This document shows positions 1 to 8,180 of a stretch of 64,000 bases of DNA, in pieces (the first letter of the stretch is position 1; the number at the start of each line of letters is the position of its first letter). This DNA comes from Anaerolinea sp. (GTDB taxonomy: Bacteria; Chloroflexota; Anaerolineae; Anaerolineales; Anaerolineaceae), in the NCBI GenBank assembly GCA_020725865.1, contig DYEC01000011.1:186001-250000 (forward strand). Reading direction: 5' to 3'. Made by a program: the position numbers and the translations under genes. The notes under the pieces were generated by a model. That model saw nothing but the letters and a program-made list of their open reading frames with translations. It was not told the origin of the DNA and made no database searches.

Positions 1-594
1 CGCCTGCTGGCGGCACTGCGTACCGTCCCGCGTCACCGTTTTGTCCCGGAAGAGCTCCGCCGTCAGGCGTATGATGACCGCCCACTGCCAATCGGCAGTG
101 GACAGACCATCTCGCAGCCGTATATCGTTGCCTTGATGACCAGCCTGCTGCAATTGAAGGGTCATGAAAATGTGCTGGAAATCGGCACCGGTTCAGGTTA
201 CCAGGCGGCAATTCTGGCATGTCTGGCGAGAACCGTCCATAGCGTTGAATACCGCCCTGAGCTGGCAGAGCGGGCGCAAAAAACGCTGGCTGAGCTGGGT
301 TATACCAACGTGTATGTGCATATCGGTGATGGTACCCTGGGCTGGGCAGAAGCCGCCCCCTATGACGGCATTCTGGTCACCGCCGCTGCGCCGCGCCCGC
401 CTGAACCTCTGTTGCAACAGCTCAAGGACGGTGGCAGGCTGGTGATCCCGGTCGGCGCCTGGCATGTGCAGGAATTGCAGCTCTGGGAACGCGAGGGTGA
501 GCATTTCTCTTCCCAGGATATGCTGCCAGTGGCTTTTGTGCCACTGCGCGGTCAGCATGGCTGGAAAGAAGAAGAATGGGCGGAAAGTTATTGA
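1..594 (+). CDS. pcm: Protein-L-isoaspartate O-methyltransferase (5' truncated)
   Basis: Repairs damaged proteins by SAM-dependent methylation of L-isoaspartyl residues. The frame is open from base 1, so the N terminus lies outside the window. Visible parts are the family opening around RLLAALRTVPRHRFV, the substrate loop with QTISQPYIVA, and the Rossmann SAM motif VLEIGTGSGYQAAILA, followed by GDGTLGW and ILVTAAAP. The C terminus is complete. The gene converges on the RNase J gene with only 3 bases between the two stop codons and no hairpin there. Family assignment is firm; the true start cannot be seen. Confidence 0.93.
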   Translation, partial: RLLAALRTVPRHRFVPEELRRQAYDDRPLPIGSGQTISQPYIVALMTSLLQLKGHENVLEIGTGSGYQAAILACLARTVHSVEYRPELAERAQKTLAELGYTNVYVHIGDGTLGWAEAAPYDGILVTAAAPRPPEPLLQQLKDGGRLVIPVGAWHVQELQLWEREGEHFSSQDMLPVAFVPLRGQHGWKEEEWAESY

Positions 595-597
595 AAT

Positions 598-2244
598 CTA
601 TACGCGGCTGACGGTGACAAAAACGACCGGCGAGCGGCGAGTTTCATTATATAAATGAGTGCGCATTAGTTGTTCAACTTGTTTTTCGACATTACCGTTG
701 GCACCGGCTTTGGTGAGTTTTTCGATAATGCGCTGGCGGGCTGTTTCCATCAACGTTTCGGCTTCACCGTTCAGCATGAAACCATGACAGCGAATTTGCG
801 GCTCTTTGAGCAGGCGTCCGCTCTTTTCATCCAGCGTGAGGTTGACCAGCACAATACCGTTTTCTCCAAGCGCCTCGCGCTCGCGCATCACATCCGGTCC
901 AACATCGCCTACCCCAGAGCCATCTACGTACACATACGCCGCCGGCACGCGCTCCGCGGCGCGGATGGATTGACCATCCAGCTCGATAACCTGCCCGTTT
1001 TCGCTGATGAGGATGTTCTCTTCGGGGATGCCAAGCTGCCGTGCCAGATAGGCATGTCGCTTTAGATGACGGATTTCGCCGTGGATGGGAATGAAGTATT
1101 TGGGACGCACCAGATTGATCAACAGCTTCATCTCTTCCTGGCTGGCATGACCGGAAACATGTACAGGCGCAATCGCTTCATACAAAACATTCGCGCCGCG
1201 TTGGAAGAGGCGGTTGATTGTGCGGTAAACATTCTCTTCATTGCCGGGGATCGGGTGAGAAGAAAGTACCACTGTATCACCCGGCTGGATGTCAAACGAG
1301 CGGTAGTTGCCCACGGAAAGCCTGCCCAGAATGGAGCTTGGTTCCCCCTGTGATCCGGTGCACATGATGACCACATCGTGGTCCGGCATGCTCAGTGCCT
1401 GATCAAGATTGACCAGCAGTCCCTCCGGGATGTCCAGATAACCCAGCTTGCGCGCCATTTTGGCATTGTCAATCATGCTGGTGCCGGCAAATGCCAGCCG
1501 CCGCCCGTGCCGTTCGGCGGCATTGACTACCTGTTGCATCCGTGAAATCAACGAGGCAAAGCTGGCGATGATGATACGTCCGGGCGCCTCGCTGAAGACC
1601 TGCTCAAAGGCAGCATCCACCACCCGCTCAGAAGGTGTCCAGCCCGGGCGTTCGGCATTGGTCGAATCTGCCAGCAATGCCAGCACGCCGCGCTGTGAAA
1701 ACTCCGCCAATTTTGCATAATCGCTTGGCCAGTTGTCCACCGGTGTATGGTCAAACTTATAATCACCGGAATGGACGATCAACCCCAGCGGGGTCTGAAT
1801 CCCCAGCCCGACACCGTCCGGGATGGAATGACAGACATGGAAAAATTCCACCTGAAACGGACCAATTGCCACCATCTCGCCTGCCTGGACAGTGTTCAAC
1901 TGCGTTTTGGAAAGCAATCCGTTACGTGCCAGTTTGACTTCCAGCAAGCCGCGCGTTAGGGGTGTGGCGTAGACCGGTGCGGTGACTTCTTCCAGCAGGT
2001 GATGAATTGCTCCGATGTGGTCCTCGTGTCCGTGTGTGATGACAATCCCAGCGACTTGCCGCCGGCGGTCGCGCAGGTATTGCAGGTCGGGGATAATGTA
2101 GTCCACCCCGAGCATGTAATTTTCGGGGAACATCAGCCCGGCGTCCACTACCAGACAGACACCGTCATATTCGTACACCATCATATTTTTGCCGACTTCA
2201 CCCAACCCCCCCAGGGGAATCATTCTTAATGGTATTTGTCTCAT
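598..2244 (-). CDS. rnj: Ribonuclease J
   Basis: Metallo-beta-lactamase/beta-CASP ribonuclease (548 aa, normal family length) with 5' exonuclease and endonuclease activity in mRNA turnover and RNA maturation. The zinc motif HGHEDH sits at residues 71-76, with further metal ligands in HVCHSIPDG and HSGDYKFD. The beta-CASP part holds SFASLISR and SSHPIPGNE, and HVSGHA and PIHGE follow. The ATG at 2244 is preceded by AAAGAGG with 9 nt spacing; a TTG one codon upstream is the alternative. Transcription probably starts from the promoter at 2391-2419 and must pass a terminator-like hairpin at 2272-2299 to reach the gene, so the leader may control expression. Confidence 0.95.
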   Translation of the reverse strand: MRQIPLRMIPLGGLGEVGKNMMVYEYDGVCLVVDAGLMFPENYMLGVDYIIPDLQYLRDRRRQVAGIVITHGHEDHIGAIHHLLEEVTAPVYATPLTRGLLEVKLARNGLLSKTQLNTVQAGEMVAIGPFQVEFFHVCHSIPDGVGLGIQTPLGLIVHSGDYKFDHTPVDNWPSDYAKLAEFSQRGVLALLADSTNAERPGWTPSERVVDAAFEQVFSEAPGRIIIASFASLISRMQQVVNAAERHGRRLAFAGTSMIDNAKMARKLGYLDIPEGLLVNLDQALSMPDHDVVIMCTGSQGEPSSILGRLSVGNYRSFDIQPGDTVVLSSHPIPGNEENVYRTINRLFQRGANVLYEAIAPVHVSGHASQEEMKLLINLVRPKYFIPIHGEIRHLKRHAYLARQLGIPEENILISENGQVIELDGQSIRAAERVPAAYVYVDGSGVGDVGPDVMREREALGENGIVLVNLTLDEKSGRLLKEPQIRCHGFMLNGEAETLMETARQRIIEKLTKAGANGNVEKQVEQLMRTHLYNETRRSPVVFVTVSRV

Positions 2245-2263
2245 CAATAAAAACCTCTTTCAA

Positions 2264-2299
2264 CAGAAAAACACCCCGACAGGGTAACCGGCCGGGGTG
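2264..2299 (-). terminator. Terminator-like hairpin in the RNase J leader
   Basis: Read on the minus strand, CACCCCG (2299-2293) pairs with CGGGGTG (2278-2272), and a run of five T follows at once (2271-2267). The rnj SD starts a few bases further on. It could end transcripts of the upstream 2445-3113 gene, but it also lies inside the leader of the rnj promoter, so it can act as an attenuator. Confidence 0.6.
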
Positions 2300-2390
2300 A
2301 ACAGAATTCAAAAACAAACCAGTGTAAAGACATGTCCAGAAAACAAAAAGGATTTAATCCACTGCACGCTCTACCCTTTATTCAGTGTCC

Positions 2391-2419
2391 ATTTTAACAT
2401 GATATACTGGGATTGTCAA
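2391..2419 (-). promoter_or_regulatory. Sigma70-type promoter for rnj
   Basis: On the minus strand TTGACA (2419-2414), a 17-nt spacer and TAAAAT (2396-2391) are seen, with a TG one base before the -10 (extended -10). The start would be near 2384, giving a leader of about 140 nt before the rnj ATG. Confidence 0.65.
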
Positions 2420-2444
2420 AATTGGGTCGGAATTCCAAACAAAC

Positions 2445-3113
2445 TCATTTTTTTCGCCGCGGGTTCTTCAGCCCTGTAGTGAGCTTATTCATCACCTCGC
2501 GTTTTACTTGCGCATGGAGGACGTTTTCGTAGTCTTTCAAGAATTTTCTCACTGCTTCTGCATCATGCACAACCAATTCACGCAGAGCCCATGACATTGC
2601 TTTTGCAACCATCTCATCATGGTCGTTCACCAGCAGACGGCATACCGCGAGCGTGCGAGGAACATCCCCTCTCCCGCCGCGCGAGCGCACGTTCAGAGCC
2701 ACAGTGCTTACCAGCGCCGCTCGCCGCCACCAGCGGTCCGTTGAATGCGCCCAGCGGTCAATCAGCGCGTCTGAAATCTGTCCTTTTAGCCATGCCGGGC
2801 CTGCCAGGGTACGGGCAAAAGAGTCCACAGCCCCCCAGCTATTGATGCCTTCGCCCAATTCTTCCAGTTCTGTCTCGCCGATTCGCCGAAAAGCTTCCCG
2901 GTGATCGGCGATTAACTCGTAAGCCAGCCAGCGGCGATGGTAATCTTTTAGGAGCGATTTTGCTACGTCCAACACAAACTCCGGGTTCGTCCCTTTCAAA
3001 AAATGTGAGTATTTCCGCCGCACAGCTCTTTCATTCGCCGTATTTTGAACTGCAAGGGAGCGGATTTCGGCATCTATCGCTGCGGCTGCTTTTAGGGGGT
3101 GATCAAAAACCAA
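2445..3113 (-). CDS. DNA alkylation repair (AlkD-like HEAT-repeat) protein
   Basis: A 222-aa all-helical protein of the AlkC/AlkD DNA glycosylase superfamily, whose members excise alkylated bases by cradling DNA with HEAT-like repeats. Typical stretches are ADHREAFRRIG, the conserved SWGAVDSFAR, WAHSTDRWWRRAALVST and VAKAMSWALREL. The C terminus ends in a basic NPRRKK tail. The start appears to be TTG at 3113, because no in-frame ATG fits the domain start; AAGGGA lies about 11 nt upstream. It follows the small membrane protein gene by 35 nt and probably shares its transcript. Family is likely; substrate is unknown. Confidence 0.75.
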   Translation of the reverse strand: MVFDHPLKAAAAIDAEIRSLAVQNTANERAVRRKYSHFLKGTNPEFVLDVAKSLLKDYHRRWLAYELIADHREAFRRIGETELEELGEGINSWGAVDSFARTLAGPAWLKGQISDALIDRWAHSTDRWWRRAALVSTVALNVRSRGGRGDVPRTLAVCRLLVNDHDEMVAKAMSWALRELVVHDAEAVRKFLKDYENVLHAQVKREVMNKLTTGLKNPRRKK

Positions 3114-3148
3114 CTGGTGATTTATCCCTTAACCTGTGTTTTTTCTGG

Positions 3149-3373
3149 TTAAAAAATCGCCCGTATTAGCAACAGAAAGCCCACAATGATCAGCGGGATA
3201 CCCACCATTGCGCCAACCACCGTCAGTGAAGCAACGATGCCGGCAATCATCAAAGCCAGCGCCAGAACCGCCCCCACGATCCTCCCGGTGAGCTGGATAA
3301 TCAGCAACAACAGTTTCCAGATTGCCCAGAAGGGCCAGAGAAACCATGCTACATGAGATTTTTCCTTTGCCAT
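3149..3373 (-). CDS. Small membrane protein, two or three TM segments
   Basis: A 74-aa hydrophobic protein starting MAKEKSHVAWF. GGAGGT lies 5 nt before the ATG at 3373, which decides this start over an upstream ATG. Hydrophobic stretches cover about residues 8-30 and 35-72; the second is long enough for a hairpin of two helices with small residues (VGAMVGIPLII). I do not recognise a family. It is first in a minus-strand pair with the AlkD-like gene and is divergent from the YbjN-like gene, so promoters for both must lie in 3374-3572. Confidence 0.7.
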   Translation of the reverse strand: MAKEKSHVAWFLWPFWAIWKLLLLIIQLTGRIVGAVLALALMIAGIVASLTVVGAMVGIPLIIVGFLLLIRAIF

Positions 3374-3572
3374 TTCGACCTCCAGATATATATACGCTTT
3401 CATCCATGAAAAGGTTGCGCAGCCGTCTGCCGTCTTGTGCTAAAATTAACTTGCAACGCAGATTGGTCATCCATTGCCAAGCGGTACTCTTATCATGGCA
3501 GGAGGTTACCACGTCGAGTGTACAACAACTTGCCGGTGCGGTGTGATGGAATCTTTATATCGAGGAGCGAGA

Positions 3573-4034
3573 ATGGGTGAGCTGTTTGACATTGTGAGCA
3601 AGTTTTTTACCGATGAAGAATGGTACTTTATGCAACTGGATGACCGCCCAATCCTGCAGATGAGCTTTCAGGGAAAAAATGGAAAATGGTCCTGCTATGC
3701 TCAGGTGAACGAAGAGCAACACCTGTTCTTTTTTTACTCCGTTTGTCCGGTCAATGTGCCACCAGAAAAACGCCCGCCGATGGCGGAATTTCTGACCCGC
3801 GCCAATTACGGGTTGCGCATCGGCAATTTTGAGATGGACTACAACGACGGCGAAGTGCGTTACAAAACCAGTATTGATGTTGAAAATGACCGTCTTACTT
3901 CTGCTTTGATTTCTAATCAGGTATATGCCAACCTGTGGACAATGGACCGCTACCTGCCGGGAATTTTTCTGGTGATTTACGGGAATGTACCGCCGGAGGA
4001 AGCCGTGCGGAAAGTTGAACAAGGAGAAGAATAA
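3573..4034 (+). CDS. YbjN-domain protein (putative)
   Basis: A 153-aa soluble protein starting MGELFDIVSKFF. GAGGAG sits 5-6 nt before this ATG, so I reject the longer frame beginning near 3474. The sequence has the fold signature of the YbjN/T3SS-chaperone-like group: an initial helix, then strands such as LQMSFQGKNGKWSCYAQV and FFFYSVCPVNVP, then FLTRANYGLRIGNFEMDYNDGEVRYKTSIDVE. Members are thought to act as chaperone-like or regulatory proteins; no enzyme motif is visible. The nitroreductase gene follows after 3 nt, so the two are translationally linked. Confidence 0.7.
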   Translation: MGELFDIVSKFFTDEEWYFMQLDDRPILQMSFQGKNGKWSCYAQVNEEQHLFFFYSVCPVNVPPEKRPPMAEFLTRANYGLRIGNFEMDYNDGEVRYKTSIDVENDRLTSALISNQVYANLWTMDRYLPGIFLVIYGNVPPEEAVRKVEQGEE

Positions 4035-4037
4035 TTT

Positions 4038-4547
4038 ATGGACACCATTGAGGCTATTCTGACCCGCCGCAGTGTGCGTCACTTTCTCCCGCAGGCTGTG
4101 CCGCAAGAGATGGTGGAAACACTGCTTAAATGTGCCATGCATGCTCCTTCCGCTGCCAACGCGCAACCCTGGCACTTTGTGGTCATCAACGACCGCGAGA
4201 TTCTGGAAGAAGTCACCACCTTTCACATCGCTGCCGAAAGCCTGCATGAAGCCCCGATGGCAATTCTGGTTTGCGGTGATGAGCGTCTGGAAAAGCGCCC
4301 TGACCGCTGGATCCTGGATTGTTCCGCCGCTACAGAGAATATCCTGCTGGCGGCTCATGCCATGGGATTGGGTGCGGTTTGGTTAGGGATTCATCCTGAC
4401 CCGATTCGCATTGAAGGTATGCGCCAGCTTGTGGAATTGCCCCCTGAAATTCATCCCCTTTCCTTGGTTGCTGTCGGTTATCCTGCCAAAGTGCCTCCGC
4501 CGGTCAACCGATACCGGGCAGACCGAGTACATTATAATACCTGGTAA
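4038..4547 (+). CDS. Nitroreductase family FMN oxidoreductase
   Basis: A 169-aa short nitroreductase. The N-terminal TRRSVRHFLPQAVP motif binds the FMN phosphate, and APSAANAQPWHFVVI is the second flavin-binding block. The C-terminal block AAHAMGLGAVWLGI and the SLVAVGYPAKVPPPVNRYR ending are also typical. Such enzymes use NAD(P)H to reduce nitro compounds, quinones or flavins; the physiological substrate cannot be read from sequence. It begins 3 nt after the YbjN-like gene and is followed by a strong terminator, so these two genes form a short operon. Confidence 0.9.
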   Translation: MDTIEAILTRRSVRHFLPQAVPQEMVETLLKCAMHAPSAANAQPWHFVVINDREILEEVTTFHIAAESLHEAPMAILVCGDERLEKRPDRWILDCSAATENILLAAHAMGLGAVWLGIHPDPIRIEGMRQLVELPPEIHPLSLVAVGYPAKVPPPVNRYRADRVHYNTW

Positions 4548-4552
4548 AACTT

Positions 4553-4581
4553 GAGAGGGCGCTGACCGCCCTCTCATTTTT
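4553..4581 (+). terminator. Rho-independent terminator
   Basis: GAGAGGGCG (4553-4561) pairs perfectly with CGCCCTCTC (4567-4575) around a 5-nt loop, followed by ATTTTTG. It lies 5 nt after the nitroreductase stop. Confidence 0.9.
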
Positions 4582-4623
4582 GTGATATTGCTCATCTAAC
4601 ACAAATTCCCGGTCGTTCAGCAA

Positions 4624-5727
4624 TTAATAGCGCAAGTAGGCCCCTATGCTGCCATGTTTTTCAAATGATGGGTTAGCGTGCATTACTTCCACCTCACCGC
4701 CGCGCCGCATTGCCTCGCCCACTGCCAGCTCGATGACATCCGGCACAGCTTCCAGTTTTGCGCCGCAGACCGTGCAATGATTGGAAGCGCCTGAAAGTGT
4801 CAGATTGTAACAACCTGTACAGCGGTACCCCGCAAGATGAAAGCCTTCACTGACTACCAGCGTTTGCGCTCGTCCCTCGCTGACTGCTTTCAACGTATCT
4901 TCCACGCCGATCGTTGCGTTACCTTTTTTAAGCGCAGTGGTGATCAGGTTCTCTACCAGACTGGCTTCACGTTGGCGCTCTGCTTCGTTGCCGATTTGCA
5001 TGGTGCGCGCCAGCACCTCCGCATGACTGGCAGTCATGCCAATTGCAAAGGTTCCTTTGACCAGACTCTGCCAGGCTTTGGGCAGCAAGCTGCGAAACTG
5101 TGCCACGTTATCATCTGTCCCGCCGATCAACACACGGCGCACGTGATTTTCTTCAAAGAAACGCACGGCAAAATCTGCCGCCTCTTTCATATTGCGTTCA
5201 ACCACTTCATCTGCGTATTGTGTCTGCCCGGCTGTCCCACCACGCCGACCGGGTTTGGACGAAGCCCCTCCGCGCTTGGTATGTTTCACCAGCTCACCCA
5301 GTACGCCATCCTGCTCACGCAGCTCGCCCAGATGAAAGTAAAATAACCGCGCGCCCTGTTTGTCCACCAGCACGACACCGTAGCCGCCGTAATTATCCAT
5401 TAAGTCAGCCAATATCTTGACACTCGGACGGTCGCCTACAAAGATAAAATCGCGCACAGCCAGCGCCAGCGGATAGGCGCGGAAAAAATTCTCCCCCGAG
5501 CACGAAAACACTGCTACACTGCGGCCGGACCAGTCATATTCTCGGTCAAAATAACGCTCGACCGCAGCCACATCCTTTGGAAGGTTCACGCTTTTTAACA
5601 TGTTTCGCAGACGCAGCTTATATACATCTGCATTCCCCTCCGAGGGTTCTGTGTTCAAATACACACTTAGAACCGGCTGGGGAGATGTGAATTCCAGCAG
5701 TTCCCGCAAGTTTGTTTCGGAAAACAT
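4624..5727 (-). CDS. Bacterial eRF1/Vms1-like (VLRF1-type) protein with zinc ribbon
   Basis: A 367-aa protein with the three-part layout of archaeal and eukaryotic release factor homologues found in bacteria (baeRF/VLRF1 group). The N-terminal part opens LLEFTSPQPVLSVYLNTEP. A glycine-rich loop at residues 152-168 contains GGTAGQ, at the place where the catalytic GGQ loop of eRF1 lies. A pelota/eRF1-3-like part follows (VLIGGTDDNVAQFRSLLP, then a domain around TLKAVSEGRAQTLVVSEGF). A zinc ribbon uses C303, C306, C318 and C321. GGAGG lies 5 nt before the ATG. Proposed role is peptidyl-tRNA hydrolysis in ribosome rescue, by analogy with Vms1/ANKZF1; this is inference. It stands alone, with short gaps on both sides. 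Confidence 0.8.
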   Translation of the reverse strand: MFSETNLRELLEFTSPQPVLSVYLNTEPSEGNADVYKLRLRNMLKSVNLPKDVAAVERYFDREYDWSGRSVAVFSCSGENFFRAYPLALAVRDFIFVGDRPSVKILADLMDNYGGYGVVLVDKQGARLFYFHLGELREQDGVLGELVKHTKRGGASSKPGRRGGTAGQTQYADEVVERNMKEAADFAVRFFEENHVRRVLIGGTDDNVAQFRSLLPKAWQSLVKGTFAIGMTASHAEVLARTMQIGNEAERQREASLVENLITTALKKGNATIGVEDTLKAVSEGRAQTLVVSEGFHLAGYRCTGCYNLTLSGASNHCTVCGAKLEAVPDVIELAVGEAMRRGGEVEVMHANPSFEKHGSIGAYLRY

Positions 5728-5780
5728 TGCAACCTCCTGGATATGAAATAATTAAGGATAGGCGACTGCGCCGATACTGC

Positions 5781-6971
5781 TCAAGGGCGCTTATCAAGTG
5801 TCAGGGTGATCTCCTTCTTTTCTCCGTTGCGTAAAATGGTGAGAACGATGGTATCCCCCGGACTCTTGTATTTCATCAAGTAACTTAACAAATCCCCAAA
5901 AACCCGCACCGGCTGACCATCCACGGCGATGATCAAGTCGCCGCCTGCCAGCAAACCAGGGATGCTGGTTTGACGCGAGCCGCCCTTCAGACCAGCTTTA
6001 TCCGCCGGTCCGCCGCGCGTTACTTCTACCACATACGCTCCAATCGCTGTTGGCAGTCCGAGCGCTTCTTGTTCAATCAGACTGATTTCCTCGCGGGCGC
6101 GCACACCCATATAAGGGTAATCATATTTTCCTTGTGTGATCAGAACGGGCACCACGCGGCGGATGATATTAGAGGAAACAGCAAAGCCAATCCCGCTGTT
6201 GACCGGTTCGCCGGTCAGGGTGGTTCCGGTAGCGCGGATGGCACGGTTCAACCCAATCACTTCGCCGTTCAGGTTGAGCAGCGGACCGCCTGAGTTGCCA
6301 GGGTTGATGGCGGCATCCGTCTGAATCACATCCCCAGCCGAGAAAGAACCACCCTCAGGCGCGGTGCGGATGGATTCCAGCGTGCGCCCCTTGGCAGAGA
6401 CGATGCCCAGCGTCATGGTTGAGCTTAAGCCAAATGGGTTGCCGATCGCCACGACCATTTGCCCTACCTTGAGCGCATCCGAGTCGCCCAATACCAGGGG
6501 CGTGAGCTGGTCGGCTGGTACATCCACCTTGATTACCGCCAGGTCGGAGTCCAGATCGTTGGCGATCACTTCGCCGCGCACCTTCAAACCGGAAATAAAA
6601 TCCACTTCCAGGTCGGTAGCATTTTCTACCACGTGGTAATTAGTCACAATGTGTCCCTCGTGGTCATAAACAAAGCCTGACCCCAGTCCTCCGCCAACAT
6701 CGGAGAGCGTCTGAATCGCCACCACGCCGGGACTGACTCTTTCGTAGAGTGCGGCTAGTAAATCTTCCTGCTGGCGCAGGTCGCCGATGACTACCGGCGG
6801 AGCAGCGGATGTCGGCAGAGGGGCGGGGGTGAGAAAAATGATCTGCGGTGTGGAAACGCCTGCGGTTGGTTGAGCAAACTGGTTCAGGTCAAAAGACGTC
6901 TGGCAGGCAATGCCCACTCCAAAGAATATTGTTATCAATAGGAACAAGGGAAAGAGTCGCTTCGTTGTCAT
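5781..6971 (-). CDS. HtrA/DegP-type serine protease with PDZ domain
   Basis: A 396-aa S1C protease for extracytoplasmic protein quality control. The start MTTKRLFPLFLL has GAGGTG just upstream; a longer frame to 7040 lacks this. An N-terminal hydrophobic segment ends in GIAC (C23), either a lipoprotein site or a simple anchor. A Pro/Ser-rich linker leads to the trypsin-like domain with catalytic H113 (TNYHVVEN), D143 (DSDLAVIKVD) and S227 (GNSGGPL). One PDZ domain fills residues about 295-390 (MGVRAREEIS, GGPADKAGLKGG, GGDLIIAVDGQPV). It starts 37 nt after the dnaJ stop on the same strand, so the two probably form a stress operon. Confidence 0.93.
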   Translation of the reverse strand: MTTKRLFPLFLLITIFFGVGIACQTSFDLNQFAQPTAGVSTPQIIFLTPAPLPTSAAPPVVIGDLRQQEDLLAALYERVSPGVVAIQTLSDVGGGLGSGFVYDHEGHIVTNYHVVENATDLEVDFISGLKVRGEVIANDLDSDLAVIKVDVPADQLTPLVLGDSDALKVGQMVVAIGNPFGLSSTMTLGIVSAKGRTLESIRTAPEGGSFSAGDVIQTDAAINPGNSGGPLLNLNGEVIGLNRAIRATGTTLTGEPVNSGIGFAVSSNIIRRVVPVLITQGKYDYPYMGVRAREEISLIEQEALGLPTAIGAYVVEVTRGGPADKAGLKGGSRQTSIPGLLAGGDLIIAVDGQPVRVFGDLLSYLMKYKSPGDTIVLTILRNGEKKEITLTLDKRP

Positions 6972-7008
6972 ATGCCACCTCGTAAAGTAAAGCCCGTCAA
7001 ACCTGACG

Positions 7009-7926
7009 TCAGCTCTTGCGCAGTTGTTCGTAAAGCTCACGCTGCTTTGGCGTCAGGTTGCGGGGAATTTGAACTTTTAGCCGTACGTATAAATCACCGT
7101 GATCCTGCGGATTGCGCAGCTTGGGCATGCCGCGTCCGGCAAGTCGGAATAGCTGTCCGGGTTGCGATCCGGGCGGCACGGTCAAAATGACTTTGCCTGC
7201 CAGCGTGGGAACTTCCACCTGTCCACCAAGAATCGCGGTCAATACATCCACCGTTACCTCGCTGTATAAGTCGTCATCCTTGCGCTCATATTGAGCGTCG
7301 GGGGCAACATCCACCACGAGGTACAAGTCCGCTGAACGCCCATTGCCAAGCGGCACAGCGCCCGCCATGCGCACTTTTGTCCCGCTCTTTGCGCCCGGCG
7401 GGATTTTGACCTCCACGCGGCGCCCGTCAATCGTCAGCACGCGCTGTGTGCCGTGGTAGGCTTCCTGCAGGCTGATGGTGATCGGCTGTTCGTAGGATTG
7501 CGGTTGTTGTGTCGCCGTGCGGCGCCCGCGCGTGCGGGTGGTCGCACCGCCCATTCCGCCAAAGAGCATGTTGAAAAAGTCGGAAAAGCCGCTTTCACCG
7601 AACAGGTCGCCGATATCACCCACTTCCACGCGCACACCGCCGGGCTGTTGGGTGAACCACTGCGACCAGTCGAAACTGCCCGTTCCGCCCGCCTGTTGCC
7701 AGCGGGCATAATTCTCGCCAAGCTGGTCATAGCGCGCCCGCTTTTTCTCATCCCCCAGCACTTCATACGCCTCATTGATTTGCTTGAATTTATCCTCAGC
7801 GGCTTTGTCGCCGGGGTTACGGTCAGGGTGATATTTCATCGCCAGCTTGCGGTAAGCGCGCTTGATCTCATCCTGACTTGCTTTTCGATCCACGCCGAGA
7901 ATCTTGTAGTAGTCCTGATATTCCAT
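7009..7926 (-). CDS. DnaJ/CbpA-type J-domain co-chaperone (no zinc finger)
   Basis: A 305-aa class II J protein that stimulates DnaK ATPase. The J domain (residues 1-70) holds the HPD motif at 33-35. A Gly/Phe/Gln linker (about 75-145) is followed by two beta-barrel substrate domains ([16 protein letters not shown], then [24 protein letters not shown]). The four CxxCxGxG zinc repeats of full DnaJ are absent, so CbpA-like is the better name. No SD precedes the ATG; instead a -10 box lies 6 nt upstream, suggesting a leaderless mRNA. htrA follows 37 nt downstream. Confidence 0.93.
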   Translation of the reverse strand: MEYQDYYKILGVDRKASQDEIKRAYRKLAMKYHPDRNPGDKAAEDKFKQINEAYEVLGDEKKRARYDQLGENYARWQQAGGTGSFDWSQWFTQQPGGVRVEVGDIGDLFGESGFSDFFNMLFGGMGGATTRTRGRRTATQQPQSYEQPITISLQEAYHGTQRVLTIDGRRVEVKIPPGAKSGTKVRMAGAVPLGNGRSADLYLVVDVAPDAQYERKDDDLYSEVTVDVLTAILGGQVEVPTLAGKVILTVPPGSQPGQLFRLAGRGMPKLRNPQDHGDLYVRLKVQIPRNLTPKQRELYEQLRKS

Positions 7927-7932
7927 ACTTTG

Positions 7933-7962
7933 ATTTTATGCATAGGGAGTATGCAAAGTCAA
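7933..7962 (-). promoter_or_regulatory. dnaJ promoter with internal palindrome
   Basis: On the minus strand TTGACT (7962-7957), an 18-nt spacer and TAAAAT (7938-7933) are followed by 6 nt and the ATG, so transcription should begin at or near the start codon. The spacer holds an inverted repeat TGCATA-CTCCC-TATGCA, a possible repressor site. Confidence 0.6.
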
Positions 7963-8116
7963 GCGGAATGGGAAGAATCTTATAGAACTCTAATTGTCGT
8001 ATCTCATCGGGCAGTTTGATGTCTAACGAGTATTGGCTTTAAGGTGCAAGCAGGTGCTGAATATCCTCCTTCTGCCTGCTGTGGACGGCTTTCAAACCTT
8101 ACAAAATTTTTAACGC

Positions 8117-8140
8117 TGAGATGATGAAAAGGTCATCTCA
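8117..8140. repeat. Short perfect hairpin upstream of subtilase 1
   Basis: TGAGATGA (8117-8124) and TCATCTCA (8133-8140) form an 8-bp perfect stem with an 8-nt loop. No T run follows on either strand, so it is not a standard terminator. It lies just upstream of the proposed -35 box at 8147 and could bind a regulator. Confidence 0.45.
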
Positions 8141-8146
8141 ATGCAC

Positions 8147-8174
8147 TTGTATTTCCACTATGGCTAGCTATAAT
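8147..8174 (+). promoter_or_regulatory. Putative promoter of subtilase 1
   Basis: TTGTAT (8147-8152), a 16-nt spacer and a perfect TATAAT (8169-8174). The start would be near 8181, leaving a leader of about 218 nt before the coding region. It lies in the 472-base gene-free stretch 7927-8398, which otherwise holds the dnaJ promoter, a hairpin and this leader. Confidence 0.5.
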
Positions 8175-8180
8175 CAAAAA

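Noticed and set aside
3555-4358. 267-codon open frame antisense to the YbjN and nitroreductase genes
   Set aside because: No SD or family motif; the sense frames have clear starts and conserved motifs.
8041-8092. Fourth copy of the dispersed palindrome (AGCAGG and CCTGCT near 8049 and 8076)
   Set aside because: The loop is too long and the AGGTT-GAAA-ACCT core is absent.
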